64,000 bases of DNA from Bacillota bacterium (GTDB taxonomy: Bacteria > Bacillota > Clostridia > Caldicoprobacterales > Xylanivirgaceae): positions 1-64,000 of the forward strand of contig JAMOAB010000068.1 in assembly GCA_023621995.1 (NCBI GenBank), read 5' to 3'. The notes under the pieces are model-generated. The model was not told where the DNA came from. It searched no databases and was given only the letters and a program-made list of their open reading frames with translations. Of this stretch, positions 45,022 through 56,466 are shown in pieces. Position 1 is the stretch's first letter; each line of letters opens with the position of its first letter. A program made the position numbers and the translations under genes.

Positions 45022-46803
45022 TTATATATCTAATTTGATATGAAGTTCTTTCAGTTGTTTTTGGTCCACTGGTGATGGTGCTTCTGTCATCAGGTCAGAA
45101 GCATTTTGAACTTTAGGAAAGGCAATAACTTCCCTTATAGAGTCTTCTCCAGCAAGGAGCATTACAAGTCGATCTAGTCCATAAGCTATTCCACCATGGG
45201 GCGGTACTCCATATTGAAAAGCCTTTAGTAAAAATCCAAATCTCTCCCAGGCTTGTTCCTCAGTAAAACCTAGTGCCTTAAACATTCTCTCTTGCAGTTT
45301 CGAGTCATGTATTCTAATACTTCCCCCGCCTATTTCTATACCATTTAGCACAATATCATATGCTTTTGAACGTACCCTTTTGGGCTCAGTTTCTAGATAA
45401 TCTATATCTTCTTCCATTGGTGAAGTAAAAGGGTGATGCTTTGCTACATATCTCTTCTCTTCTTCACTATATTCAAACAATGGGAATTCTGTAACCCAAA
45501 GCAAATTGTATTGGGAATCATTCATAAGTCCAAGTCTTCTACCTAATTCTAACCTTAATTCTCCTAAAGCATGAAATACAATCTCATCTTTATCTGCTAC
45601 AAATAGTAATAAATCACCAGGTTCCCCATTTAAATTCTCTAATAGAGCATCTAAACAATCAACATTGAAGAATTTAGTTATAGGAGATTTCAAACCTTCT
45701 TCTTCTACTATAATCCATGCTAAACCTTTTGCCCCATAATCCTTTACATAATCTACTAACCCGTCTATTTCTCGTCTAGAAAAAGAAGCCCCACATCCCT
45801 TTGCATTTATTGCCCGTACACTGCCTCCCTTTTCAATGGCATTTGTAAATACTTTGAAATCGGAATTTTTAACGATATCACTTACATCTTTGAGCTCTAA
45901 TCCAAAACGAGTGTCTGGTTTATCACTACCATATCTATCCATAGCTTCCTTATAGGTCATTCTAGGTAATGGTAGCTCTATGTCAATATCAAGAGCATTT
46001 TTAAATATCTTTGCGAGCATTCTTTCATTTAAATCTATAATGTCATCCACATCTATAAACGACATCTCAATATCTATTTGGGTAAATTCTGGTTGTCTAT
46101 CTGCTCTTAAGTCTTCGTCTCTGAAGCAACGAGCAATTTGATAATACCTATCATACCCTGATAGCATTAATAGCTGTTTAAATAGTTGAGGTGATTGTGG
46201 CAATGCATAAAAAGCCCCGGGATGTATTCGACTAGGTACTAAGTAATCTCTGGCTCCCTCCGGAGTACTCTTAGTGAGCATTGGTGTCTCTATTTCTAAA
46301 AAGCCTTTTTCATCCAAGAATTCTCGAATCCATTTACACACATTATGGCGCAATATTAAATTTTGTTGCATCTTAGGTCTTCTAAGATCTAGATATCTAT
46401 ATTTTAATCGAACGGCATCTGATACTTTAGTATTATCTTCAATCATAAAGGGAGGAGTTTGGGAAGTAGATAATATGTCAAGCTCTCTTGCGACTACTTC
46501 AATATATCCAGTAGATATCTTAGTATTCACCGTCTCTTGCGCCCTTTCTACCACATCACCTTTGATTGCTATGACATATTCATTCCTTAATTTTTCGGCA
46601 TCGTCAAAGTATTTTCCACACTTTTTAGCATCAAATACAACTTGGACTATACCTTCCCTATCTCTGAGATCTATGAATATTAGCCCACCAAGATCTCGTC
46701 TTCTCTGTACCCATCCCATTATAGTAACTTTTTTACCTACATGATTTTGATTTAGATGACCACACATATGTGTTCTATTAAGTTTTTTCATTGCTTTTTC
46801 CAT
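45022..46803 (-). CDS. aspS: Aspartyl-tRNA synthetase
   Basis: AspRS charges tRNA-Asp. The 593-residue protein has an N-terminal OB fold ([23 protein letters not shown]), class II motifs ([29 protein letters not shown]), the GAD insertion found in bacterial enzymes and the closing motif [24 protein letters not shown]-like segment. The ATG at 46803 has GGAGGTT with 8-nt spacing. It follows hisS. Confidence 0.97.
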   Translation of the reverse strand: MEKAMKKLNRTHMCGHLNQNHVGKKVTIMGWVQRRRDLGGLIFIDLRDREGIVQVVFDAKKCGKYFDDAEKLRNEYVIAIKGDVVERAQETVNTKISTGYIEVVARELDILSTSQTPPFMIEDNTKVSDAVRLKYRYLDLRRPKMQQNLILRHNVCKWIREFLDEKGFLEIETPMLTKSTPEGARDYLVPSRIHPGAFYALPQSPQLFKQLLMLSGYDRYYQIARCFRDEDLRADRQPEFTQIDIEMSFIDVDDIIDLNERMLAKIFKNALDIDIELPLPRMTYKEAMDRYGSDKPDTRFGLELKDVSDIVKNSDFKVFTNAIEKGGSVRAINAKGCGASFSRREIDGLVDYVKDYGAKGLAWIIVEEEGLKSPITKFFNVDCLDALLENLNGEPGDLLLFVADKDEIVFHALGELRLELGRRLGLMNDSQYNLLWVTEFPLFEYSEEEKRYVAKHHPFTSPMEEDIDYLETEPKRVRSKAYDIVLNGIEIGGGSIRIHDSKLQERMFKALGFTEEQAWERFGFLLKAFQYGVPPHGGIAYGLDRLVMLLAGEDSIREVIAFPKVQNASDLMTEAPSPVDQKQLKELHIKLDI

Positions 46804-46822
46804 AATTACAACCTCCATAATA

Positions 46823-48085
46823 TTAGTGTATTTTTGCAACAAGAGTTTCAGCCAAATTATCAATTGGGATTTCAGTCTCCACTCCGGTTTCCATATTTCT
46901 CAATTTAATTATATTGCTTTCAAGTTCGTTGTCGCCCAATATACAAACCCATGGAACGTCTAATTTATCACTATATTTAAATTGGGATTTTAAACTCCTA
47001 CCTAGATGATCTAGGTCGGCAGCTATTCCTAATTTTCTTAAATCTGTTACTAATTGGATAGCTTTTGATTTTGACGCCTCTCCTATAGTTGCAAAGAATA
47101 TATCTAGTTCTTTTTCGCTTGGTATGTCTGTTTTTTGTCCCTCCATTACCATAAGAAGTCTGTCAAGTCCCATACCAAATCCGATTCCTGGAGTAGCGGG
47201 ACCACCACATTCTTCCACTAATCCATCATATCTGCCACCACCACACACTGTGCCTTTAAATTTACCTTCTTCAGCAATTATTTCAAATACAGTCTTGGTA
47301 TAATAGTCTAATCCCCTAACTATCATGGGATTGATTTTATAGTCTAGATTCATAGCTGACAGGTATTTCTTCAAGGCCTTAAAATGTTCGCTACATTCTT
47401 CACAAAGATAATCTAATACAACAGGTACATCTTGTAAAAGTTTCTTACAAGATTCCTCTTTACAATCTAAAATCCTCAAAGGATTTTTATGATATCTATC
47501 TTGACAAGTAGGACATAACCTATTGTATCTATCTTTTAAAAACTCTTTTAGTTCCTTTTGATACTCTGGGCGACATTTAGGACAACCAATACTACTTATG
47601 TTTATATAGACATGGCCAATATCTAGTCTTTTCAAAAGATCCATGGCTAAGCCTATTATCTCTGCATCAATAGAGGGTTCTTTAGCTCCAAAAACTTCTA
47701 CACCAAATTGATGATGTTGTCTTAGTCTTCCTGATTGAGGTGCTTCATAGCGAAATACCGGTGTTATATAATACATTTTTATTGGTTGAGACTGGGCATA
47801 TAGACTATGCTCTATATAAGCCCTTGCTACCCCTGCTGTACCCTCAGGTTTTAAAGTAATGCTTCTCTTTCCTTTATCTAAAAAGGTATACATCTCTTTT
47901 TGAACGATATCTGTAGTATCTCCTACGCCTCGTTCGAATAGTTCAGTATGTTCAAATATAGGTGTCCTTATCTCTCTATATCCATATAATCTTGTAAGTT
48001 CACGTATGTGTTCTTCAATATACTGCCACTTATATGATTGATTTGGAAGTATATCTTTTGTACCTTTTGGTGCTCTTGTAAGCAT
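46823..48085 (-). CDS. hisS: Histidyl-tRNA synthetase
   Basis: HisRS charges tRNA-His. The 420-residue protein has the class II motifs [42 protein letters not shown] and [12 protein letters not shown], and the HisA motif [13 protein letters not shown]. It contains a Cys-rich insert (CPKC, CPTC, CKEESC) characteristic of some clostridial enzymes. It is the first gene of the T-box-controlled operon. Confidence 0.97.
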   Translation of the reverse strand: MLTRAPKGTKDILPNQSYKWQYIEEHIRELTRLYGYREIRTPIFEHTELFERGVGDTTDIVQKEMYTFLDKGKRSITLKPEGTAGVARAYIEHSLYAQSQPIKMYYITPVFRYEAPQSGRLRQHHQFGVEVFGAKEPSIDAEIIGLAMDLLKRLDIGHVYINISSIGCPKCRPEYQKELKEFLKDRYNRLCPTCQDRYHKNPLRILDCKEESCKKLLQDVPVVLDYLCEECSEHFKALKKYLSAMNLDYKINPMIVRGLDYYTKTVFEIIAEEGKFKGTVCGGGRYDGLVEECGGPATPGIGFGMGLDRLLMVMEGQKTDIPSEKELDIFFATIGEASKSKAIQLVTDLRKLGIAADLDHLGRSLKSQFKYSDKLDVPWVCILGDNELESNIIKLRNMETGVETEIPIDNLAETLVAKIH

Positions 48086-48112
48086 CTATGCATCCTCCTC
48101 TTTACATAATAT

Positions 48113-48368
48113 AAAAGCTCCCCAATCCCAATATCAAGGGACGAGAAGCCATGCACTCGCGGTACCACCCTTTTTGGAGAATATATCTCCCCGCTCTAAC
48201 TCATAACGCCAAGCTGCGGACTTACTTACTATTAATACTACATTGTTCAGTAAGTCAACTCCGAAGTGTCCTTCTCTAGAATATGGATAAAGTACATTTT
48301 CAGCATATATGCACTCTCTCTGTTAACCTCATCTAGATACTCTCTTCATCATAGTTTTTAACATTATC
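48113..48368 (-). ncRNA. T-box leader of hisS-aspS, GACAC specifier
   Basis: The minus strand shows a Stem I starting ACTATGATGAAGAGAG, the specifier GAAGGACACUUCGGAGUU, the T-box motif AAAGGGTGGTACCGCG at 48173-48158, and a terminator at 48149-48113 that ends in TTTT. Aligned with the serine T-box in this window, the specifier triplet is GAC (48270-48268, Asp); the next overlapping triplet is CAC (48268-48266, His). The two downstream enzymes are HisRS and AspRS. Confidence 0.9.
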
Positions 48369-48374
48369 ATATTA

Positions 48375-48403
48375 AATATAATAATTTTTCTTTCTATTGT
48401 CAA
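48375..48403 (-). promoter_or_regulatory. Sigma-A promoter of the hisS-aspS T-box unit
   Basis: TTGACA at 48403-48398, 17-bp spacer, TATATT at 48380-48375. The -35 is 2 bp beyond the hemZ stop codon, so hemZ has no terminator of its own. Confidence 0.88.
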
Positions 48404-48405
48404 CC

Positions 48406-49890
48406 TTATTTTTCTATTAGTTTCATTTTTCTCTCTATCATCTCATCTATGCGTTCCATATATTCCACATGGCTCTTTACATTTGGTACACGTTCAAGTC
48501 TGTTTTCTTCCTCATAGAATACTTTACTTATTCCTCCTGCTCCAAAAGCCCAAATAGTTTGCCGCTCCTCCATCATCTGTATGTTATATATACATTCTTT
48601 TCCAGGTTTAGAATAACCAATATTCTCTAAATTACCTAACATGTATTTTTGCCTGTAAAGATAGTAAGGAATCATTCCCATATTTTTAGACCACAATTTG
48701 CACTTATCAAGCATTTCTTCTGCTGTATTATTATCTGCAAACTCATATTTATCTATATGCTCTTTTAAGAGCGATCCCTTTTTTATCGCCAAGGTATGAA
48801 CAGTAAGATTGTCAGGAGATAGATTATAGATATTGGTCATAGTTTTGTCTACATGTTCTAGTGTTTCGCCAGGAAGCCCTATAATCACATCCATATTAAT
48901 TGAGTCAAAACCTAAAGAGCGGGCAGATTCAAAGCAATTTATTATATCATCTGGTGTATGACTCCTACCTATTCGCTTTAATGTGTCTGCATTCATAGTC
49001 TGGGGATTTATACTTATACGTGTCACTCCATATTTTCTTAAAAGATGGAGTTTTTCTAAATCTAAACTATCTGGTCTTCCTCCTTCAACAGTATATTCTT
49101 CGATATAATGGGGTAATATACTATCAAGTTCCATGAATAATCTTTCTAACTGGTCGACATATAGGGATGTTGGAGTGCCTCCCCCAATATAAACAGTTTG
49201 AATTATATAATCCTTTTTTAATATTATATCCATTACTGATTTCAATTCATAAATAAGACTCTCTATATATTTGTCCAATTTATCATGGCACCTTTCAATG
49301 GTATCTGATGGAAATGAACAATACAGGCATTTTGTAGTACAAAATGGTATATTAATATATAGAGAAATAATCTTATTATGATTTTTTGATAAAATACTCC
49401 TCTGCTGGGCAGTGGTCTCCATGAGTAGTTGGACTTTGGAAGGAGAAAGTAAATATTCATTAGAAAGAGTTTCGATTATTAAGCGTCTATTCATATTGGC
49501 ATCTAGCATTTCGTTTACAATCTTAGTTGGTCGTATTCCCGTTAAAATACCCCAGTCTAACTCTATACCCGCAAACCTTGACATCATGTTATAGACACAA
49601 CGTTTAGAGCCGTTTTTAATATATCTCATTGTAAGTAACTTATTACTCTTTATACAGGACAAGTCTATGTCTTCATTAGCTTTGTCTATTACTTGTTCCC
49701 TCGCTATAAGTTTAGAAGATATATATGTGGTATCTTGTTTATTTCGATAGACTACTTCTATTTTTAAATCACCCATAGGCGGATCTTCAATATCATCTAA
49801 TATATTTACTTTTTTGCTTGGAAAGAATGCACGTATAAGCTCATCTAGCTCATGGGCAAAACTTCTAACTTCTACATATAAGTCTATCAT
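48406..49890 (-). CDS. hemZ: HemZ-type radical SAM coproporphyrinogen oxidase-like protein
   Basis: The 494-residue protein is of the HemZ group within the HemN-like radical SAM family. An N-terminal domain of about 160 residues precedes a radical SAM domain with the cluster motif CTTKCLYCSF (CxxxCxxC) at about residue 183, followed by YIGGGTPTSL near residue 231. HemN relatives without a full set of substrate-binding residues can be heme chaperones, so dehydrogenase activity is not certain. It lies at the end of the recJ-rel group. Confidence 0.9.
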   Translation of the reverse strand: MIDLYVEVRSFAHELDELIRAFFPSKKVNILDDIEDPPMGDLKIEVVYRNKQDTTYISSKLIAREQVIDKANEDIDLSCIKSNKLLTMRYIKNGSKRCVYNMMSRFAGIELDWGILTGIRPTKIVNEMLDANMNRRLIIETLSNEYLLSPSKVQLLMETTAQQRSILSKNHNKIISLYINIPFCTTKCLYCSFPSDTIERCHDKLDKYIESLIYELKSVMDIILKKDYIIQTVYIGGGTPTSLYVDQLERLFMELDSILPHYIEEYTVEGGRPDSLDLEKLHLLRKYGVTRISINPQTMNADTLKRIGRSHTPDDIINCFESARSLGFDSINMDVIIGLPGETLEHVDKTMTNIYNLSPDNLTVHTLAIKKGSLLKEHIDKYEFADNNTAEEMLDKCKLWSKNMGMIPYYLYRQKYMLGNLENIGYSKPGKECIYNIQMMEERQTIWAFGAGGISKVFYEEENRLERVPNVKSHVEYMERIDEMIERKMKLIEK

Positions 49891-49919
49891 AGATAAAATC
49901 CCTTTCTTTAGTCGTATTA

Positions 49920-50549
49920 CTATTTAAATTGTTTGATATAGGGATTCCTAGATCGCTCATTCCCTATAGTGCTCGTAGGACCATGACCAGGATATATCAT
50001 AAGATGATCATCAAGGGGCATTATCTTCTCTATTATAGATTTTATGAGGATATCATGGTCTCCTCCATAGAAATCAGTTCTTCCAACAGAATACATAAAT
50101 AGAGTATCACCAGTGAAAATTCCCCTGCCTTCTAGCAAAAGACATAAACCACCTTTGGTATGGCCTGGGGTATGGATAACATATAGTTTGTCATTGCCAA
50201 TTTGTATTGTATCTCCTTCTTCTAGAAGTATATCTACACCTTCTAGTTTATAATCAGCCCCCATCATACGGGATAGATTCTTATAGCCATCTAAGAGTAA
50301 TTCCTCGTCTTGGTTATGTATGGCTATCTTAGCTCCCGTCTTTGCTTTGATTGTGTCCGCACCACCTATATGATCAAAATGTCCATGGGTCAAGATGATC
50401 TTTTCGATATTTAACTTTTTCTTATCTATTTGAGCTAGTATTAATTCAGGATCAGCACCAGGGTCGATAATTACGCCTTGTCCCATATTATCGTATAGTA
50501 TATAACAATTTGTATCTAAAGAACCGACAGTTATAGGGAAAATTTCCAT
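49920..50549 (-). CDS. MBL-fold metallo-hydrolase (glyoxalase II-like)
   Basis: This 209-residue protein is a metallo-beta-lactamase-fold hydrolase with the metal motif THGHFDH (H55, H57, D59, H60) and HTPGHTKGG. The most similar known enzymes hydrolyse thioesters (GloB-like), but substrate cannot be assigned. It lies next to dtd in the conserved recJ-rel-dtd-MBL-hemZ group. Confidence 0.9.
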   Translation of the reverse strand: MEIFPITVGSLDTNCYILYDNMGQGVIIDPGADPELILAQIDKKKLNIEKIILTHGHFDHIGGADTIKAKTGAKIAIHNQDEELLLDGYKNLSRMMGADYKLEGVDILLEEGDTIQIGNDKLYVIHTPGHTKGGLCLLLEGRGIFTGDTLFMYSVGRTDFYGGDHDILIKSIIEKIMPLDDHLMIYPGHGPTSTIGNERSRNPYIKQFK

Positions 50550-50566
50550 AACATCTCACCCCTTTT

Positions 50567-51016
50567 TTAGAATTCTTTTTTGCTATCTAAGAGAATGGTT
50601 ACTGGACCATCATTTTCCAGTTCAACTGCCATATGAGCTTGAAATATGCCTCCTTTGACTTCAATGTCTCTTCTACGAACCCCCTCTATAAAACCTTCAT
50701 AGTATTTATTTGCCAAATCGGGCGATGCTGCCTCTATAAAACTAGGTCTCCTACCCTTTCTACAGTCACCATATAAGGTAAATTGAGATACTACCAGCAT
50801 TTCGCCTCCTATATCTTTTAAAGATAGATTCATTTTATCGTCCTTATCTTCAAATATACGCAAGTTTATAATTTTGTCTATCATGTACTCAAGATCATCT
50901 TCAGTATCATTAGAACCTACTCCAAGTAGTACTAGCAGTCCACGATCTATCTCACTTATCAATTTATTGTCTACTGTAACCTTAGCCCTATTCACCCTCT
51001 GGATAACTGCTCTCAT
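50567..51016 (-). CDS. dtd: D-aminoacyl-tRNA deacylase
   Basis: Dtd removes D-amino acids from tRNA. The 149-residue protein begins [17 protein letters not shown] and has [20 protein letters not shown] near residues 75-95 (SQF motif) and [19 protein letters not shown] near the C-terminus. It lies 15 nt downstream of rel. Confidence 0.97.
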   Translation of the reverse strand: MRAVIQRVNRAKVTVDNKLISEIDRGLLVLLGVGSNDTEDDLEYMIDKIINLRIFEDKDDKMNLSLKDIGGEMLVVSQFTLYGDCRKGRRPSFIEAASPDLANKYYEGFIEGVRRRDIEVKGGIFQAHMAVELENDGPVTILLDSKKEF

Positions 51017-51031
51017 GTATTATCAACCCCT

Positions 51032-53188
51032 TTATGAATTTACTCTATATACATCTGAAATACCATCTATTTTTTTAAATTGTTTCATAACCTTATCCAG
51101 TTGTTTTATATTATTTATCTCTAAGACTAGGTTTATAATTACCTGTTTATTTTTTGTTGTTCTTGCATTGATAGCAGTGACATTCAAGTCCATGTCTGCA
51201 ATGGCAACTGAAATATCAGCTAGTAATGAATTCCTATCATCAGCTATAATCTGTATCTCTGCAAAATATGATGCCTTATTGGCTTCAATCCATTCTACTT
51301 CTATTAGTCGATATTCTTCTATTGATGGGTCGGTTACATTCATACAGTCAGTTCGATGAATAGACACTCCCCTTCCCCTTGTTATATAGCCTATTATATC
51401 ATCACCAGGAACCGGATTACAACATCTAGCAAATCGTACTTTAATGTTGTCTACTCCCTTGACTTTAACTCCTGTATCTTGTGTCTTTGGTGGGCGTGCC
51501 CTTTTCACATCTTTTACGACGGCTTCAGGAGCTTCAGTTCGTACGGTCTTTTTATATTCTTCTATTAGTCTTGCAAGTACTTGGTTAGTTGTCATACCGC
51601 CATAGCCAACTGCTGCATATATATCTTCTATACTATGATATCCATATTTTTTTACTATAGGTTCTAGCCATTCATTGCGGGCTAAATGGGAAAAAATATA
51701 GCCTTGTCTTTTTGCTTCTTTTTCCAGCATCTCTTTCCCTTTTGCTATATTCTCTTCTCGTCCTTCTTTTTTAAACCATTGTTTTATTTTGTTCTTTGCC
51801 TGGTTTGTCTTTACGAGTTTTAGCCAGTCTCTGCTAGGACCGTTACTGCTAGATGATGTTATTATCTCCACTATATCCCCTGTCTGTAGCTGATAATCAA
51901 GGGGCATAAGTTTTCCATTTATCTTTGCACCAACACATCTATTTCCTATATCACTGTGTATTGCATATGCAAAATCTAATGGTATTGCACCTTTAGGCAG
52001 ATCAATTACATCACCTTTAGGAGTAAAGACAAAGACTTCATCTGTAAACAGATCTATTTTTAGAGTTTCCATAAACTCGGTGGCATCCTTTAAATCGCTT
52101 TGCCATTCTAAAATCTCTCTAAGCCAAGCTAGTTTATTGTCTAATTCAGTGTTTACCTTTTTTCCTTCTTTGTATTTCCAATGTGCTGCAATACCATATT
52201 CAGCCGTTCTATGCATCTCCCATGTTCTTATCTGAATTTCGAAAATTTCTCCCTCTAATCCAATTACCGTTGTATGCAGGGATTGATACATATTAGGTTT
52301 TGGCATAGCAATATAGTCTTTAAACCTTCCAGGAATAGGCTTCCATAAAGTATGGACAATTCCCAATACTGCATAGCAATCTCTTACTGTATTTACTATA
52401 ACTCTAATTGCCAGCAGATCATATATCTGTTCAAAATCTCTATGTTGCATATACATCTTTTTATATATACTATAAAAATGTTTGGGCCGTCCTTCAATAT
52501 CTGCCTCTATCCCCATCTCTTCAAGTTTTTCTTCTAATATATTTATAACCTGTTCAATGTAGGCTTCCCGTTCTTGTCGCTTTGCTGCTACTTTCTCTAC
52601 AAGATCATAGTAACCCTTTGGATCAATATATCTAAGAGATGTATCTTCTAACTCCCATTTTATTCTATATATACCTAGCCTGTGAGCTAAGGGGGCATAA
52701 ATCTCTAAAGTTTCGTATGCTTTTTCTCGCTGTTTAGCCTCATCTACATATTCAAGGGTCCTTAAGTTATGTAGTCTATCGGCCAGTTTTATTATGATAA
52801 CTCTAATATCTTTTGCCATTGCAAGAAGCATTTTTCGTAGACTTTCAGCTTGTTGCTCTTCTTTGGTTTTATATTCTATTCTACCGAGTTTTGTCACTCC
52901 ATCTACTAACATGGCAATTTCGTGTCCAAATTTGTCTTCTATTTCATCTAATTCCACATCAGTGTCTTCTATGACATCGTGAAGTAGCCCAGCAGCAACT
53001 GTATCTGCATCTAATCCTAGATCCATGAGGATATGAGCCACCTGTACTGGGTGGACAATAAAAGGTTCTCCTGAAGACCTTTTTTGGTCTTTGTGTGCAT
53101 CTTCAGCAATATAATAGGCATCTATAATTTTTTCTACACTTTCATCATTATACATAAGTTTTGCTCTTTCAACTAACTCTTCTAACAT
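51032..53188 (-). CDS. rel: Bifunctional (p)ppGpp synthetase/hydrolase Rel
   Basis: Rel controls the stringent response by making and degrading (p)ppGpp. The 718-residue protein has an intact HD hydrolase domain (HPVQVAHILMDLGLDADTVA; LHDVIEDTDV), a synthetase domain (RFKDYIAMPKPNMYQSLHT; EIQIRTWEMH), a TGS domain, a zinc/helical segment and a C-terminal ACT domain. The synthetase and hydrolase motifs suggest both activities. It follows apt, with an intervening hairpin. Confidence 0.97.
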   Translation of the reverse strand: MLEELVERAKLMYNDESVEKIIDAYYIAEDAHKDQKRSSGEPFIVHPVQVAHILMDLGLDADTVAAGLLHDVIEDTDVELDEIEDKFGHEIAMLVDGVTKLGRIEYKTKEEQQAESLRKMLLAMAKDIRVIIIKLADRLHNLRTLEYVDEAKQREKAYETLEIYAPLAHRLGIYRIKWELEDTSLRYIDPKGYYDLVEKVAAKRQEREAYIEQVINILEEKLEEMGIEADIEGRPKHFYSIYKKMYMQHRDFEQIYDLLAIRVIVNTVRDCYAVLGIVHTLWKPIPGRFKDYIAMPKPNMYQSLHTTVIGLEGEIFEIQIRTWEMHRTAEYGIAAHWKYKEGKKVNTELDNKLAWLREILEWQSDLKDATEFMETLKIDLFTDEVFVFTPKGDVIDLPKGAIPLDFAYAIHSDIGNRCVGAKINGKLMPLDYQLQTGDIVEIITSSSSNGPSRDWLKLVKTNQAKNKIKQWFKKEGREENIAKGKEMLEKEAKRQGYIFSHLARNEWLEPIVKKYGYHSIEDIYAAVGYGGMTTNQVLARLIEEYKKTVRTEAPEAVVKDVKRARPPKTQDTGVKVKGVDNIKVRFARCCNPVPGDDIIGYITRGRGVSIHRTDCMNVTDPSIEEYRLIEVEWIEANKASYFAEIQIIADDRNSLLADISVAIADMDLNVTAINARTTKNKQVIINLVLEINNIKQLDKVMKQFKKIDGISDVYRVNS

Positions 53189-53235
53189 GGCTCACATCCT
53201 CTCTCTATCTTTATAGTGATTAAAATATTGAAATA

Positions 53236-53262
53236 GTGGTTGATATACAGTATACCAACCAC
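53236..53262 (-). other. Intercistronic hairpin between apt and rel
   Basis: Minus-strand RNA 53262-53251 pairs with 53247-53236 in a 12-bp stem that includes one G-U wobble around a 3-nt loop. A weak U-rich stretch follows (UAUUUCAAUAUUUU). It might partially reduce transcription into rel. Confidence 0.55.
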
Positions 53263-53285
53263 CTAATCTTTTATTTACTGCACTT

Positions 53286-53798
53286 TTAATATTTCACAGG
53301 AGCTACAACTTCATAATCCGATAGGGTTTCCCGTCCTTTGAGATATTCAAGCTCTATTATAAATACAAAACCTACAATAATTCCACCAAGCTTTTCTACT
53401 AACTTCGCAGTAGCTAAGGCAGTTCCACCAGTAGCTAAAAGATCATCAGCAATTATAACTCTTTGTCCTGGTTCTATTGCATCCTTATGGATCTCTAGTG
53501 CATCTTTACCATATTCTAAATCATATTCATATGTAACAGTCTCTCCTGGTAGTTTCCCAGGCTTTCTAACGGGTACAAACCCTATCCCCAATCCATAAGC
53601 TAAAGGAGCACCTACCACAAACCCTCTAGCCTCGGGTCCTACTATTACATCCACATTTTTATCCTTACAATAGTCAACAAGAGTATCTATGGTATAGTTA
53701 TATGCTTCTTTATCTTTTAGAAGAGTAGTGATATCTTTGAAGCTTACCCCTTCTTTCGGAAAATTAGGAATAACTCTTATGGTTTCTTTTAAATCCAT
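53286..53798 (-). CDS. apt: Adenine phosphoribosyltransferase
   Basis: Apt makes AMP from adenine and PRPP. The 170-residue protein has the PRPP motif [14 protein letters not shown] at residues 114-127 and the N-terminal [12 protein letters not shown]. Its ATG overlaps the recJ stop codon by 1 nt, so the two are coupled. The apt-rel-recJ order is conserved in Firmicutes. Confidence 0.97.
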   Translation of the reverse strand: MDLKETIRVIPNFPKEGVSFKDITTLLKDKEAYNYTIDTLVDYCKDKNVDVIVGPEARGFVVGAPLAYGLGIGFVPVRKPGKLPGETVTYEYDLEYGKDALEIHKDAIEPGQRVIIADDLLATGGTALATAKLVEKLGGIIVGFVFIIELEYLKGRETLSDYEVVAPVKY

Positions 53799-56305
53799 TA
53801 TGATTCCTCCTTAATCTTTTGACAATTAGTTTTAGTATTAATCTTCGATAGCCAACTAGTGTGATACTGATATAACGGGCTCTCATCAAGGGATCTTCGT
53901 TTTGGATGTCTATTGATAAGAGCAACAACATGCCCTTTTGTCATATGGCAACGAAGAAAGTTTAATTCCTTAAAAATTTCAACGATAAGACGAAACTGAA
54001 AATAATTTAGAGAATAGTCAGTATCTCTATTGAATTCATAGAACATAACTAACATGTCATGCCAGACACATGGCCTATGTGCCGTGTGTTGAAACCATCT
54101 ATATACATGGACAAAATCTTCTCTTCTAAGCATAAAATCATATTTATGATTATTTTTTAATTTATCTTCTATTATCCACACTCGATTTTTATAGCCTTTT
54201 AGCTTGGACCTTGACATAAGTATATCATCTTTAAAGATAAATATATTTTTATATTCATTTAATCTATCATAAGACATATTGGGAAGTATAACTATCCCAT
54301 TTGTTCCCCTGTCATTTTCACATATTAGATCACCGTATCCTACTTCTATTCGATCTATAAGTTGTCTATCTACCAATGAAAAAAGCAAAGCCCTAGCTAT
54401 TTCTATACTGTCAACCAATACAACGTTGCCCTGGTAAGAGGTATTAAACTGTTTATATAGCTTATTTTTGTCAACATAACCAGATATCTCAGTATATTCA
54501 TTGCAATAATCTATAAGGCTATATTTTCTATTATATAGGAAATTGAAATAGAAGTCATCAAAAAACTTTAAATAAATTTGATCGATGAAACTATCAATGT
54601 GTTTTTTGCTATCTACTTGAATTTTTAGACTTTTAACATTGAACTGTAGCTTGGTGAATCCATTCCACTCATTTTTATCTAAGTTTACAATCAAATTTGT
54701 ATAGGGCTTCATATCCAAGTTATGTTTTGCTGTCCCAGCGTTAAACCAAATGCCTTCCCACAGACGTCCATCTAACCCAATTGATAGTTTAATGTGTTGT
54801 TGGTCTTTTCCTACTAATCTAAAGTCATCTATATATGCATCTTTCAATAGAAATATAGGCATTGGATTTGATAAGCCAAACGGTTCAAACTTTTCCAGAT
54901 CATTATATAATTCAAAAGAAATATCTTCGTTATATAGTTCTAAATCATACTTATATTCTGGTGTGAGCATGCTGCTATGAATATTTTCCCTACTATATAT
55001 ATTCAGATTTTGTTTTAGTTCAGGTATATTCTTTTCCCTTATTGTAAGACCTGCCGCCTGCTTATGTCCTCCAAACCTTTCAAGGATATGACTAGTAGCT
55101 GAAATTGCCTCATATATATTAAAACCATCTATACTCCTTGCAGAACCCGTATATAGATCGTCTTTTATATTGGTAAGGAGTATAACAGGTCTATTGTAAG
55201 TATTTACTATTTTAGAGGCTGCAATGCCTATAATACCAGGATGCCACTCTTCATTTTCTAAGACAATTATCTTATCATCCCTATCTAGATGAGTTTCAAG
55301 ATGTTTTTTTGCCTCAGTTATTATTTTTGACTCTTGTCTTTTTCTTTCCTTGTTCTCCTTATCCAGCTTGGCTGCCAGTTTTGCCGCTCTCTGATAATCT
55401 TCGGTTACCAAAAGGTTGAATGCATGTAATGCACTATCCATTCTTCCTGCAGCATTTAACCTTGGAACAATGCCAAAGGCTATATCGTATGATTTTATTT
55501 TTTGATAGTCTAGGTTAGAGATATCCATTAGTGCCTTTATTCCTATGCGCGGTGATCTATTTATTGATTTTATACCATTGGCTGTTAAAATTCGATTATC
55601 TCCCACTAAAGGTACCATATCTCCAATAGTACCTATAGCTATAAGATCTAAAAAATCAATTAGTGCTCTATCTCCACCGATGGCATGTATGAGTTTAGCA
55701 GCCACTCCGACTCCTGCCAATTCAGTTTGGTTATCATTTTCAATTCTTTTTGGATTTATCACAGCTATAGCAGGAGGCAATCTATCTCCTATACTATGAT
55801 GATCGGTTACTATGACATCCATACCTAGGTTTTTAGCATGTTCTATTTCGCAGAAAGAAGTAATACCACAATCTACTGTTATTATAAGTCGAACCCCATC
55901 TGCATGAAGCTCTTGTATCGCATCGATATTCAGACCATATCCTTCTTCAAACCTATGGGGGATATAGACTTGTACATTTCCTCCTATTTCATGCAAATAC
56001 ATATATAAAATGGCAGATGCTGTAACTCCATCAACATCATAATCGCCATAAATAGCAACTTTTTCCCCTTGATGTATTGCAACATTAATTCTGGCTACAG
56101 CCTTATCCATATCTACTAATTCGAATGGATCTTTAAGTTGATTTAAACTCGGATGGAGAAAAGAGTATGCAGCCTGGACATCTACTATACCCCTGTTTAT
56201 TAAAAGTTTAGCGGCAATTTCTGTTATATTAAGTTCTTTAGATAACATATCAACTATATGTTTGTCATATTTATGCCTATTCTTTACCGCATTATACAAA
56301 GCCAT
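53798..56305 (-). CDS. recJ: Single-stranded-DNA exonuclease RecJ
   Basis: RecJ is a 5'-3' exonuclease in recombination and mismatch repair. The 835-residue protein has DHH motifs ([30 protein letters not shown]), DHHA1 with [15 protein letters not shown], an OB-fold region and a C-terminal extension of about 270 residues typical of Firmicutes RecJ and longer than E. coli RecJ. A ribosome site AGGAG is 11 nt upstream of the ATG. Confidence 0.96.
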   Translation of the reverse strand: MALYNAVKNRHKYDKHIVDMLSKELNITEIAAKLLINRGIVDVQAAYSFLHPSLNQLKDPFELVDMDKAVARINVAIHQGEKVAIYGDYDVDGVTASAILYMYLHEIGGNVQVYIPHRFEEGYGLNIDAIQELHADGVRLIITVDCGITSFCEIEHAKNLGMDVIVTDHHSIGDRLPPAIAVINPKRIENDNQTELAGVGVAAKLIHAIGGDRALIDFLDLIAIGTIGDMVPLVGDNRILTANGIKSINRSPRIGIKALMDISNLDYQKIKSYDIAFGIVPRLNAAGRMDSALHAFNLLVTEDYQRAAKLAAKLDKENKERKRQESKIITEAKKHLETHLDRDDKIIVLENEEWHPGIIGIAASKIVNTYNRPVILLTNIKDDLYTGSARSIDGFNIYEAISATSHILERFGGHKQAAGLTIREKNIPELKQNLNIYSRENIHSSMLTPEYKYDLELYNEDISFELYNDLEKFEPFGLSNPMPIFLLKDAYIDDFRLVGKDQQHIKLSIGLDGRLWEGIWFNAGTAKHNLDMKPYTNLIVNLDKNEWNGFTKLQFNVKSLKIQVDSKKHIDSFIDQIYLKFFDDFYFNFLYNRKYSLIDYCNEYTEISGYVDKNKLYKQFNTSYQGNVVLVDSIEIARALLFSLVDRQLIDRIEVGYGDLICENDRGTNGIVILPNMSYDRLNEYKNIFIFKDDILMSRSKLKGYKNRVWIIEDKLKNNHKYDFMLRREDFVHVYRWFQHTAHRPCVWHDMLVMFYEFNRDTDYSLNYFQFRLIVEIFKELNFLRCHMTKGHVVALINRHPKRRSLDESPLYQYHTSWLSKINTKTNCQKIKEES

Positions 56306-56420
56306 ATGCTATTCTTCTCCTACTTTCTATCTTTCAAGTCTTTATAAATTCAAATGAATAAAACTTCATTTTTTTAGTATCGGTAGTGGTTATTTATATT
56401 TAACCTCTCAACATACAACT

Positions 56421-56458
56421 CAATTATAAAAGCTTCCCTAGGGAAGCTTTTATAATTG
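56421..56458 (-). terminator. 38-bp perfect palindrome, terminator of secF
   Basis: Positions 56421-56439 and 56440-56458 are exact inverted copies. The core AAAAGCTTCCC/GGGAAGCTTTT forms a strong stem with a T-rich end on either strand. It follows secF by 8 nt; recJ lies on the other side, but that gene reads the other way relative to it and has its promoter downstream of here, so only secF needs it. Confidence 0.9.
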
Positions 56459-56466
56459 TATATAAT

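Noticed and set aside
47968-48168. 66-codon minus-strand frame across the hisS start and T-box
   Set aside because: It overlaps the T-box terminator and the hisS start in another frame, and the T-box explains the sequence.
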